DNA of 64,000 bases, from the NCBI GenBank assembly GCA_002747255.1, contig PDUC01000026.1, forward strand, positions 1 through 64,000. The letters run 5' to 3'. Of the stretch, positions 24,049-32,314 are shown piece after piece (the stretch's first letter is position 1; each line of letters starts with the position of its first letter). The position numbers were made by a program, and so were the translations under genes. Source of the DNA: Acidobacteriota bacterium. GTDB taxonomy: Bacteria > Acidobacteriota > Holophagae > Acanthopleuribacterales > Acanthopleuribacteraceae. The notes under the pieces were generated by a model. It was not told the origin of the DNA. It did no database searches and saw only the letters and a program-made list of their open reading frames with translations.

Positions 24049-24510
24049 ATGGGAAAAGAAATTGAACGCAAGTTTTTAGTGAAGTCCGATACATGGAGGG
24101 AATTGGCCAGGGGTGTGCATTATTGTCAGGGCTATTTGTCTTCCGTAAAAGAAAGAACTGTGCGGGTGAGAACCATAGAAGACAAGGGATTTCTTACAAT
24201 TAAAGGTATTTCAACCGGAATATCGAGACTGGAATACGAATACCCTATTCCGGTTGAGGATGCCAGGGCCCTGCTGAACATTTGTGAAAAACCCCTTATT
24301 GAGAAATCGCGTTACAAAATTGAACACGGCGGTCTTGTTTGGGAAGTCGATGAGTTTTACGGAGACAATGCCGGATTGATTTTGGCCGAAGTGGAGCTTG
24401 AGAGTGAGGATCAGGCTTACGAGAAGCCGGACTGGATTGGCGAGGAAGTCTCTTCTGATCCGCGTTACTACAATGCCAATTTAATCAAAGAACCCTATAC
24501 ATCCTGGTGA
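24049..24510 (+). CDS. CYTH-domain (triphosphate tunnel) phosphatase
   Basis: A 153-aa single-domain CYTH protein. It opens with the diagnostic ExExK motif (E4-I-E6-R-K8), followed by charged tunnel strands ERTVRVRTIEDKGFLTIKG, RLEYEYPIP and KSRYKIEHGGLVWEVDEF. Small stand-alone bacterial CYTH proteins of this size usually hydrolyse tripolyphosphate or nucleoside triphosphates rather than make cAMP; no CHAD domain is attached. The frame could start at GTG 24037, but ATG 24049 follows GAGGAG and begins at the motif. It lies between the unknown 202-aa gene and an SLC13-type carrier in a phosphate-related set. Confidence 0.85.
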   Translation: MGKEIERKFLVKSDTWRELARGVHYCQGYLSSVKERTVRVRTIEDKGFLTIKGISTGISRLEYEYPIPVEDARALLNICEKPLIEKSRYKIEHGGLVWEVDEFYGDNAGLILAEVELESEDQAYEKPDWIGEEVSSDPRYYNANLIKEPYTSW

Positions 24511-24603
24511 CATTTGTATTTCTGCTGCAACACGATAAGCGGTGACTTAACCGTTCAACCTTGTTGAAAAACAAGCGTACGCCTCTTGAATAAGGACACA
24601 GAT

Positions 24604-26229
24604 ATGGAAAAGACGGAGGGAAAAGCACCCGGTAAACGTTCATTTGATCCGCTGGATATGAATCAATACAAGATCGAGCGTCTTCCTGTACGCAAAAAAA
24701 GCGGTTTTGAGAAGTGGATGGCCAAACTTGGAGGACCTCTGGCCATTGTGGTGTTTTTGGTTATCAACTTCGGGGTTGATTTCTCTTTTTTAACCCATAT
24801 CGACCCGGATTCACTGAACCCCGCGGCTTTAAAACGCTTCCAGGAAATTGGGGCTGATGCCTTCAGCAGTGCCAATATTTCCATGCTGGCCATATTCACC
24901 GCAGCGGTCATTTTATGGATTACGGAGGCTGTGCCCAACTATCTGACTTCACTGATTCTCATTATCGCGCTGGTTTTAACCGGTGTCCTTTCAGAGACCG
25001 ATGCTTATCATCAACTGGGTCACAAAGTCATGTGGCTGAATATCCTGTCCTTCATTCTCGCCAGTATGCTGGTCAAAACCAAGGCCGCCAAGCGCTTCGC
25101 ACTCTGGTTCGTGGTTCGCTTTGGAAAAAACGCAAGCACCATTTTTTTCAGCTTCATGATTATTAACCTCGTGCTGTCCGCCTTTATTTCCGCTACCACG
25201 GCCAAAGCAGCCATTTTGCTGCCTATTTTCATGGTGATCGCGGCCGTGTTTGGCGCGGAAGGTCACGGTAAACGCAATAATTTCGGGCGGAACCTGGTCT
25301 TGCAGAACCTCTTTCAAATAAATATCACCGCGGGTGGTTTTATCACGGGTTCAGGGGCCAATCTTCTGGCGGGAATGATGATTGCCGGAGCCATCGGACA
25401 GCCCGACTTCCTCTATGGCGACTGGTTTGTAGCGGCCTTTCCCATTGCTCTTTTACTCATTCTGATTGGCTATGTGGTTGGAACGAAATGGCTGTTCCCT
25501 TTATCTGAAGAAGAGAAGAGACCCCAAATTGAAGGTGGCATGGAACGCCTTCGCGAAGAGCTGGACAAACTGGGAAAAGTTCGGGGCGAAGAAATTCGAG
25601 CCGTTATCATTTTCGTTGTCGTTCTTCTGCTCTGGGCAACGGACGCCTTTCACGGCATCAGTAAAACAGCCACAGCCTTTCTCGGTGCGGTTGTTGCCCT
25701 GCTTCCCAGGGTGGGTGTTGTTCAATGGAACGATGTGGACATCCCCTGGCACCTGCTTTTATTTTCCGCTGGAGCTTACACGCTTGGAGCAGGATTGAAG
25801 GCCACGGATCTGGCGGCCTTGTCTGTCAATGAACTGTTTGCGGTCATGGGTTTGGATGACAGTACGCCTTTCTGGGTGCTCTATCTCCTGTTGACAGGGG
25901 CCATGATTTTCAGTTCGCTCATCTTCCAGTCAAAGACCATGAGAACACTGGTGTTCGTTCCCATCGCCATCGGAGCCGCGCAGCGGTTCGGGCTGAGTGT
26001 GGTCAGCCTCGCAGTGCCTGTGGCTCTGTTGATTGAACATGTTTACGCGTTGCCGTTTAACTCCAAGCCCGCGGCTTTACTGTATGTAACAGATCACTAC
26101 AGCTGGTCGGACACCTTTAAATACGGTGTTACCATGCTGGTGATTGGTTGGTTGAACATGATTTTGATGGGTGAAACCTGGCTGCGTTTTTTGGGCTACA
26201 CACCCAACGGCGTGTTCGGATTATTCTAG
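24604..26229 (+). CDS. SLC13/DASS-type membrane transporter
   Basis: A 541-aa polytopic protein with about 11-12 segments after a 50-residue cytoplasmic N-terminus. Family marks are ITEAVPNYLTSLILIIALVL near segment 2, SAFISATTAKAAILLPIF, ITAGGFITGSGANLLAG (first substrate/sodium hairpin), and the second-half repeat IPWHLLLFSAGAYTLGAGLK with SLIFQSKTMRTLVFVPIAI. SLC13 proteins are sodium-coupled carriers of dicarboxylates, sulfate or (in yeast Pho87/90) phosphate. The usual SNT sodium-site signatures are altered here (SATTA, FQSKT), so specificity is open. The phosphate context makes phosphate plausible. TTG 24586 is possible, but ATG 24604 with AAGGA eight bases upstream is preferred. Confidence 0.8.
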   Translation: MEKTEGKAPGKRSFDPLDMNQYKIERLPVRKKSGFEKWMAKLGGPLAIVVFLVINFGVDFSFLTHIDPDSLNPAALKRFQEIGADAFSSANISMLAIFTAAVILWITEAVPNYLTSLILIIALVLTGVLSETDAYHQLGHKVMWLNILSFILASMLVKTKAAKRFALWFVVRFGKNASTIFFSFMIINLVLSAFISATTAKAAILLPIFMVIAAVFGAEGHGKRNNFGRNLVLQNLFQINITAGGFITGSGANLLAGMMIAGAIGQPDFLYGDWFVAAFPIALLLILIGYVVGTKWLFPLSEEEKRPQIEGGMERLREELDKLGKVRGEEIRAVIIFVVVLLLWATDAFHGISKTATAFLGAVVALLPRVGVVQWNDVDIPWHLLLFSAGAYTLGAGLKATDLAALSVNELFAVMGLDDSTPFWVLYLLLTGAMIFSSLIFQSKTMRTLVFVPIAIGAAQRFGLSVVSLAVPVALLIEHVYALPFNSKPAALLYVTDHYSWSDTFKYGVTMLVIGWLNMILMGETWLRFLGYTPNGVFGLF

Positions 26230-26323
26230 CGGCGCGATTGTTAAAAGATTTTTCTGTCTCTCGTCATATTGTGGTACAGTGAGTTTGTGAGCCCGCTGAA
26301 CAAGATGATTGAAAGGATGACAA

Positions 26324-26968
26324 ATGGGACTTTTTTTTAGAAAAACAAAAGCACTTGAACGCGATATCGATCAATTTCTGGACCAAATCGTTCAAGGCGC
26401 ACTCGCCTTTGTAGAGGGCATCAATTCCTATCTCGACAACAATGAGACAACTTTTGAAAGGCACTTAAAACGCCTGAATAAGATGGAAGGTCAAGCCGAT
26501 AAAATGCGACGCCGGATTGAAACGGATCTCTATGTTCACACATTGATACCCGACTCGAGGGGCGATGTTCTCGGGTTGATGGAGAGCAGCGACAAGGTTC
26601 TCAATATCCTCTCGGAAACACTTGCCCAATTTTCAGTGGAATCACCGGACATTTTGCCGGAACTGCAGGATAATTACAAACAACTGGCTCGCCTTTCATG
26701 CCAGTCAGTTGAACAGATGGTTCTGGCCATAAGAGCCTATTTCAGGGATTTACCTGCTGTGCGCGATGCCGTCGCGAAGGTTTCGTTCTATGAAAAAGAA
26801 GCCGATCAGACCGCTGAAGAAATTAAGCGGATCGTGTTTAAAACCGACTTGCCTTTAAGCCATAAGTTCCATCATCGCTACTTTGCCCTGCACATCGAAA
26901 GCATCTCCGACGAAGCAGAGAACGTGTGCGACCGCCTGTCCATTGCTTCCATTAAAAGGGATCTGTAA
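26324..26968 (+). CDS. DUF47/PhoU-like regulator of a PiT transporter
   Basis: A 214-aa all-helical protein of the DUF47 (TIGR00153) family. It is rich in acidic heptads such as RLNKMEGQADKMRRRIETDL, DVLGLMESSDKVLNIL and FYEKEADQTAEEIKRIVF, which carry the metal-binding E/D-xxx-D pattern of PhoU proteins, and HIESISDEAENVCDRLSI near the end. DUF47 proteins are almost always encoded beside PiT permeases and are thought to modulate their activity. Here the stop is immediately followed by the PiT ATG (26969), so they are coupled. GAAAGGATGACAA precedes the ATG. Confidence 0.9.
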   Translation: MGLFFRKTKALERDIDQFLDQIVQGALAFVEGINSYLDNNETTFERHLKRLNKMEGQADKMRRRIETDLYVHTLIPDSRGDVLGLMESSDKVLNILSETLAQFSVESPDILPELQDNYKQLARLSCQSVEQMVLAIRAYFRDLPAVRDAVAKVSFYEKEADQTAEEIKRIVFKTDLPLSHKFHHRYFALHIESISDEAENVCDRLSIASIKRDL

Positions 26969-28009
26969 ATGATTTGGTTCTTTTTAACCAGTGGCTTGTT
27001 TCTGGGATGGTCTCTGGGGGCAAACGATGCGGCCAATATCTTTGGAACCGCAGTGGGAAGCCGGATGGTTCGTTTTCGCACCGCGGCCATGGTTTCCGGG
27101 GTTTTTGTCATCCTGGGTGCCGTTATAAGCGGTGCGGGTGCCAGCCATACTTTGGGAAAACTGGGTGCCGTCAATGCCCTGGCCGGCAGTTTTACCGTCG
27201 CTTTGGCCGCTGCTTTGACAGTTGCATGGATGACCAAGGCCAAATTGCCGGTCTCTACATCGCAGGCCATTGTCGGTGCTATTATTGGCTGGAACTTTTT
27301 TTCAGGCTCACCAACCGATCTTTCGGCTCTCAACAAAATCGTCATGACATGGGTTCTCTGCCCGCTTTTAGCGGCCGGCTTCTCAATGGTCTTTTACCAT
27401 TTGTTTCGAATCGTGCTGGGGAAAACAAGGCTGCATATGCTCCGGCTCGACGCACTGACCCGTGTGGGGTTGATTGTCGTGGGCGCTTTTGGAGCTTATT
27501 CTCTGGGAGCTAATAACATTGCCAATGTAATGGGTGTCTTCGTACCTTCGTCTCCCTTTCCCAGTGTGGATTTACTGTTTGTTTCACTTTCCAGTGTGCA
27601 GGTTCTCTTTCTTTTCGGAGCAGTGGCGATTGCCGTGGGTGTTTTCACCTATTCCTACAGAGTCATGACAACCGTTGGCAACGACCTCTTCAAACTAACG
27701 CCCATCATGGCCTTGATCGTCGTCCTGGCGGAGTCTCTGGTGCTGTTCCTGTTCGCTTCCAAGGGTCTGGAATCCTGGTTGATGTCAAAAGGTCTTCCAA
27801 CCATTCCTCTTGTTCCTGTCTCGAGTTCACAAGCCATTATTGGAGCCGTGATAGGTGTCAGCCTGGCCCGGGGCGGCAAAGGGCTTGACATAAAAACCCT
27901 GGCAAAGATCGCTTCAGGCTGGGTTACCACACCTATCTTTGCAGGGATCATCTCTTTTGTGCTGCTTTTCTTTGTTAAAAACGTGTTTGAACTTGCTGTC
28001 TACAATTGA
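26969..28009 (+). CDS. PiT-family inorganic phosphate permease
   Basis: A 346-aa permease with about ten membrane helices and the duplicated PiT architecture: GANDAANIFGTAVGS (about 18-32) and its second copy GANNIANVMGVFVPS (about 180-194), plus the re-entrant repeats VSTSQAIVGAIIG and VSSSQAIIGAVIG. PiT proteins import phosphate (often as metal phosphate) with protons or sodium. It is the last gene of the phosphate set and overlaps the convergent oxidoreductase gene by 10 bp at their 3' ends. Confidence 0.93.
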   Translation: MIWFFLTSGLFLGWSLGANDAANIFGTAVGSRMVRFRTAAMVSGVFVILGAVISGAGASHTLGKLGAVNALAGSFTVALAAALTVAWMTKAKLPVSTSQAIVGAIIGWNFFSGSPTDLSALNKIVMTWVLCPLLAAGFSMVFYHLFRIVLGKTRLHMLRLDALTRVGLIVVGAFGAYSLGANNIANVMGVFVPSSPFPSVDLLFVSLSSVQVLFLFGAVAIAVGVFTYSYRVMTTVGNDLFKLTPIMALIVVLAESLVLFLFASKGLESWLMSKGLPTIPLVPVSSSQAIIGAVIGVSLARGGKGLDIKTLAKIASGWVTTPIFAGIISFVLLFFVKNVFELAVYN

Positions 28010-30093
28010 TAGGGTTCTTTAGAAGAAACAAGATCAGAAACAAAAACTCTGGTGTCGTGATAAACGGCTCCCTGACCCATATCTGAATCTCTTTCCTCTA
28101 CTACGGCATTCACACTGGAACCGCCAAAGAGCTTTGCCCAGTGCCCTTTGTGCGACACAGCCGTTCCCGGCTTCACGCGGTCGCTGATTTGGAGTTGAGC
28201 ACGAAAGGAGCCTCTTTCATTCCACACCGAAACCAAGGTGCGGTTCTTGAGGTTTCTTTGGTCTGCGTCGTCGGGGTGCAGCAGGAACGCGGGGACACCA
28301 GCCTTACTGTGATTGGGACTGTTGGAGAACATGGAATTGGTTCGCATATTGCCGGCAGGGGACAGGAGCACAAGAGAACCGTCTTCTGGGTCACTTGCGG
28401 TTGAGGAGCTGCGATAAAAGGGATAGATTCCATGACCGTTTCTTTCTGCTTGTTCTGATGCAAATTCAAACTTACCGCTTTTGGTCTGGAACTGATTGAT
28501 AAAGGGTTGAAAGGGTTCCGGCCATCCCGGTCTCATCCAGCCTTTTTCTCTCAGCTTCCTTAAATTGACTGTCTTCATGGAGAAATGATCTGAATTCAGG
28601 GCGTTCCGGATGAGTTCCTCGTCAGAAGCATAAAGCTCGGGTTGAGGTAAATTCATTTTTTTGGCAATTCGCCTGAATATTTCCGTATGCGGTTGGCACT
28701 CTCCTGGCGGGGCAACAGCTTTTTCGTTGAAATGGAGGTAGAGATGGCTGTAGGAATCGCCAAGCTCCGTCTGTTCCATTTGCATGGTGGAGGGAAGCAG
28801 GATATCGGCATAATCAGCCGTGTCGGTTTGGAAACAATCGATTACCGCGGTAAAGAGATCCTCCCGGCTGAGCCCCTTGATAACGCGGTTTTGATCCGGA
28901 TTGGAGACAACCGGATTGGCGGCTGTTACGATCAGAGCTTTGACAGGCGGGTTGTTTTCTTCCAGTAAGGCATGACCCAGTCGGGTCATGACAAGCGAGC
29001 GGGCCGGTTTTTTCCGCAGGGAATCGCCGCATAGAGCCCTTTTATTGAGTTGATAGGTTTCTCCGGTTGAATAGCATATTCCGCCGCCAAGTCGATTGAA
29101 ATCGCCTGTGACGGCAGGTAAACACGAAATCACCCGGCAGGCCTGACCACCGAAAGCGTGTCTCTGCATACCCATCCCCAGATGAATGCCCATGGGCCGA
29201 CTGTCGGCAATCAGATCGGCCAGGCGTGAGATTTCTCCTTGCTCAAGACCGCAGGCGGCAGCGGTTGTGTTCAGGTTCCATTTTGAAAGGATTTTGTTTT
29301 TAAAGCCCTGAAAGCCAAGCGTTTTCGCTTCCAAATAAGCCACGTCATGGCGTTTTTTCTGCACCAGCTGCTGCATGATTCCCAGGGCGAGGGCACCATC
29401 GGTACCCGGTTTAATTTGGAGGAAGAGATAGGCTTTGTCCGCGGTTTTGGTGCGAACAGGGTCGATAACAACCAGTTTAGCGCCATTTTCATGGCCTTTT
29501 TGGACAAAGGTCCACAAGTGTTGATTGGTGACGAGTGTGTTGGTGCCCCAGAGAATGATGCATTTGGAGTGAACCAAATGCTCGTTATCCATGCCCGCGG
29601 CAGATCCCGTGGTGTAACTCATGCCCACATGGCCTGACACCGAACAGATGGTTGGCGAATGACGGGATGCTCCCAGGGCGTTAAACAGCCTGTGGCCCGC
29701 ACTGTTGATGCCCTGTATCCAACCGATGTTTCCGGTTCCCTGATAGGGCCAGACGGATTCCGCTCCGTAGCTTGCAATAGCGGATTGTAAATGGGCTGCA
29801 ATTTCGTGAACCGCTTCATCCCACGAAATGCGTTGAAAGAGACCTGCCCCTTTGGGCCCTGTGCGTTTCATGGGGTAAAGAAGTCTTGCGGGATGTTGCG
29901 CGTACTCCAGGTAAGATTTCATTTTGGAGCAGAGTCTGCCCTTTGTAAAGGGATGATCGGGGTTGCCGCGCAGTTTGGTGGCCACACCGTCTTCCACGGT
30001 GACAATCCAGGAACAGCCATCGGGACAATCTCTGGGACAAGTACCGTAAAACTCGCGTCTCACAGAATGGTTATTTTTCTTTTGATTCTTCAT
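28000..30093 (-). CDS. Molybdopterin-dependent oxidoreductase, DMSO-reductase family
   Basis: A 697-aa single-subunit enzyme. The N-terminal [4Fe-4S] motif is complete: C19, C23, C27 and C55 (CPRDCPDGC, then GRLCSK). The molybdopterin_4 region (FQRISWDEAVHEIA) follows, then TICSVSGHVG, the place where the Mo ligand is usually found, and a C-terminal molydop_binding domain (about 575-690; VLLSPAGNMRTNSMFSNSP). It lacks a Tat signal, so it is likely cytoplasmic. No electron-transfer or membrane-anchor subunit is adjacent. The substrate cannot be read from the sequence; such orphan genes are often annotated as oxidoreductases or polysulfide/arsenate-reductase-like. The nearest gene upstream on this strand is rnhB, 28 bp away, so they may be cotranscribed. 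Confidence 0.85.
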   Translation of the reverse strand: MKNQKKNNHSVRREFYGTCPRDCPDGCSWIVTVEDGVATKLRGNPDHPFTKGRLCSKMKSYLEYAQHPARLLYPMKRTGPKGAGLFQRISWDEAVHEIAAHLQSAIASYGAESVWPYQGTGNIGWIQGINSAGHRLFNALGASRHSPTICSVSGHVGMSYTTGSAAGMDNEHLVHSKCIILWGTNTLVTNQHLWTFVQKGHENGAKLVVIDPVRTKTADKAYLFLQIKPGTDGALALGIMQQLVQKKRHDVAYLEAKTLGFQGFKNKILSKWNLNTTAAACGLEQGEISRLADLIADSRPMGIHLGMGMQRHAFGGQACRVISCLPAVTGDFNRLGGGICYSTGETYQLNKRALCGDSLRKKPARSLVMTRLGHALLEENNPPVKALIVTAANPVVSNPDQNRVIKGLSREDLFTAVIDCFQTDTADYADILLPSTMQMEQTELGDSYSHLYLHFNEKAVAPPGECQPHTEIFRRIAKKMNLPQPELYASDEELIRNALNSDHFSMKTVNLRKLREKGWMRPGWPEPFQPFINQFQTKSGKFEFASEQAERNGHGIYPFYRSSSTASDPEDGSLVLLSPAGNMRTNSMFSNSPNHSKAGVPAFLLHPDDADQRNLKNRTLVSVWNERGSFRAQLQISDRVKPGTAVSHKGHWAKLFGGSSVNAVVEERDSDMGQGAVYHDTRVFVSDLVSSKEPYQL

Positions 30094-30120
30094 AGTGGAT
30101 ATCGCTGTCCATGTTCTGGT

Positions 30121-30888
30121 TTACAGGTAACCGTGTCTCAAAAAAAACGGATAGAGCATGCGGTCTTCAGCAGGTGAAAACTCGAAATAGTGTTGAGAGT
30201 AATTCCGCCAGGCATTCTGTATGGCTGCGGGGTCTGTTTCACGAAGGAGGTTTTGGATGAAAGGGGAATGGCTGGCTTGCTCGCTTACAAAAGGAGCGAG
30301 TGGTTTGTAGCTCTTTCTGTGGATAGGGCAGGGGCCGTGGTCTGAGAGTGCTTTTTTATGCGCCTGGGTGGGATAACCCACATGGGATTGAAAGCCGTAT
30401 TCGGGGTAGGCCTTGGCAAGCGAGGACATGATTTCATCCCGTATGACTTTTGCCACGATGGAGGCTCCGGCGATGGCACTCAACCTGTTTTCCCCTTTTA
30501 CCAGCGTTTTTGCCCACTTCAGGCGCGCAGGCTTTTGGTTGCCGTCGATGAAGAGATAGTTCCCTTCGCGGTATTCGGGAGCTGTTCGTTCAAACCCCAA
30601 AAGACTGGCTCGCAGAACATTGATGCGATCTACCACCATGTGGCTGATAACGGCCACGCGGATGCGGCTCGCATGGGTCAGGATTTCCCGGTAGAGTGTC
30701 AAACGCGTCTTTTCCGAGGTTTCTTTGGAGTCGCGGAGCTTCGAGTAGAAGGGTCGTGTCATGACCTGGTCGGGTGTCCAGCTCAGAGCGGCAGTCACCA
30801 CCGGACCAGCCATGCAGCCCCGGCCCACTTCATCACACCCGGTTGTCATGAAGTGCCTGTAGGTCTGATCGCAGGGGAACCGGTTCAT
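30121..30888 (-). CDS. rnhB: Ribonuclease HII
   Basis: A 255-aa RNase HII, which cuts RNA in RNA-DNA hybrids, including single ribonucleotides in DNA. The active-site motif GCDEVGRG supplies D19 and E20, LFIDGNQKP supplies D115, and SAIAGASIVAKVIRD is the usual C-terminal core motif. The fourth carboxylate, Asp in the usual KGD, is Glu here (KGE, E133). About 60 residues follow the usual end of the catalytic core (SHSPFIQNLLRETDPAAIQN...), an extension of unknown role. The start is uncertain: ATG 30888 gives 20 bp separation from the upstream stop but no ribosome binding site; ATG 30849 would start six residues before the motif. It follows the phosphomutase gene and is probably cotranscribed with it. 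Confidence 0.85.
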   Translation of the reverse strand: MNRFPCDQTYRHFMTTGCDEVGRGCMAGPVVTAALSWTPDQVMTRPFYSKLRDSKETSEKTRLTLYREILTHASRIRVAVISHMVVDRINVLRASLLGFERTAPEYREGNYLFIDGNQKPARLKWAKTLVKGENRLSAIAGASIVAKVIRDEIMSSLAKAYPEYGFQSHVGYPTQAHKKALSDHGPCPIHRKSYKPLAPFVSEQASHSPFIQNLLRETDPAAIQNAWRNYSQHYFEFSPAEDRMLYPFFLRHGYL

Positions 30889-30907
30889 TGGGGGCCAGAG
30901 GGAGCGA

Positions 30908-32260
30908 TCAATGTATGGTGGCTCCTTCCGAGAACAGCCATTTCTTGATGGCTTCAAGTGCGGAGTCGAGCTTCTCCTGTTGAGTGGCTTCCACAACCAG
31001 CCGCAGAAGGGGCTCTGTATTGGACTTTCGCAGGCAGAACCACCAATCGGGAAAGTCGATGCGAATGCCGTCGATGGTCAGTACCTCTCCGCCCGGGAAT
31101 TTTGAGGGACATTCTTGCAACAGTTGATCTGCTTTGGTGGTTTCAAAATTCACTTCACCGGAAGGAACGTACCGCTTTAGCGGCGCGATTAGTTTGGAAA
31201 GAGGCTCTTTCTTCTCCGTCAGAATATTCATGACTTCCACCATGGTCAAAAAGGCGCTGTCCGCGAAAGAGAAGTCCTTGAAGTAGAAGTGGCCGGCAAG
31301 TTCACCTCCAAAGTGGCCGTTGGATTTTCTCAGCTCGGCTTTCATGAACGAATGGCCTACCCTGCAGAGGATGGGCGTTCCGCCCAGTTTTGTAACTTCT
31401 TCTGCCACCACTCTTGAACTTCTGACATCGTAGACAATGGGGCTTGGGCCTCTTTTGGTGAGGAACTGTTTTGCCAGTAAGGTGGTCAGAATATCAGCGG
31501 GAATGACTTCACCCTGGTCGTCCACAAAGAAGCAGCGGTCCGCGTCGCCGTCGAAAGCAACGCCGAAATCCAGTTTTTCAGTGACGACCTTCTGCCTCAG
31601 ATCTTCCAGGTTCCTGAAATCGAGAGGATTGGCCAGATGGTTGGGGAAAGTGAAATCCAGGTCCCAATACAGAGGCTCAACTCGATGGTGTGTGCCCGCC
31701 TGGAAGTCCTCGATGAGGTGTCCGCCCATGCCGTTGCCGCAGTCGACCGCGTAGTGGAACGGATGCTCGCCTTCCAATTTGCCAAATAAAAAGTCAAGGT
31801 AAGCGGGTTTGTAGTCCTTTTGTGTGATCGTTCCCGGCTGGTCGCACTGATATGCAGCAGCTTGACCGGAGTTGACCATTTCCTCGATTTGTTTCATGCC
31901 TTTTTCATAAGTGAGGGGAATGGCTTTTTCACGGGTCATTTTGATGCCGTTGTATTCACCGGAATTGTGAGACGCGGTGATGACAGCTGCTCCATCGAAA
32001 TGATCCGTAAAGCAGGCAAAATAACAGCTGGGTGAAGTGGCCAGACCCATGTCGGTCACATCGGCTCCCGCATCCTGAGCGCCGCGAATGAAAGCGGCCT
32101 GAAGACCGGGAGAATGCACTCGCCCGTCGCGGGCGCATACGATTTTGGGGTTACTGCCCAGGTACATGGCAAAGGCTTTGCCAATTTGATAGCCTACATC
32201 GTTGTTGAGATCCTGACCAAAGACACTTCTCACATCATAGGCTTTAAAGATTCCTGCCAT
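30908..32260 (-). CDS. Phosphomannomutase/phosphoglucomutase
   Basis: A 450-aa alpha-D-phosphohexomutase of the AlgC/ManB type, interconverting mannose or glucose 1- and 6-phosphates for nucleotide-sugar synthesis. The phosphoserine loop is TASHNSGEYNGIK with S97, the metal loop is DGDADR (237-242), the sugar-binding loop is GGELAGHFYFKD, and the phosphate-binding loop near the C-terminus is RKSNTEPLLRLVVEA. All four domains are present and the length is normal. A strong AGGAGG lies six bases before the ATG. It may feed surface-glycan precursors. Confidence 0.9.
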   Translation of the reverse strand: MAGIFKAYDVRSVFGQDLNNDVGYQIGKAFAMYLGSNPKIVCARDGRVHSPGLQAAFIRGAQDAGADVTDMGLATSPSCYFACFTDHFDGAAVITASHNSGEYNGIKMTREKAIPLTYEKGMKQIEEMVNSGQAAAYQCDQPGTITQKDYKPAYLDFLFGKLEGEHPFHYAVDCGNGMGGHLIEDFQAGTHHRVEPLYWDLDFTFPNHLANPLDFRNLEDLRQKVVTEKLDFGVAFDGDADRCFFVDDQGEVIPADILTTLLAKQFLTKRGPSPIVYDVRSSRVVAEEVTKLGGTPILCRVGHSFMKAELRKSNGHFGGELAGHFYFKDFSFADSAFLTMVEVMNILTEKKEPLSKLIAPLKRYVPSGEVNFETTKADQLLQECPSKFPGGEVLTIDGIRIDFPDWWFCLRKSNTEPLLRLVVEATQQEKLDSALEAIKKWLFSEGATIH

Positions 32261-32314
32261 TTCATCCTCCTGTGGGTATTGATTGATTTCGCATGGGTTG
32301 CAATTTGGAATTGA

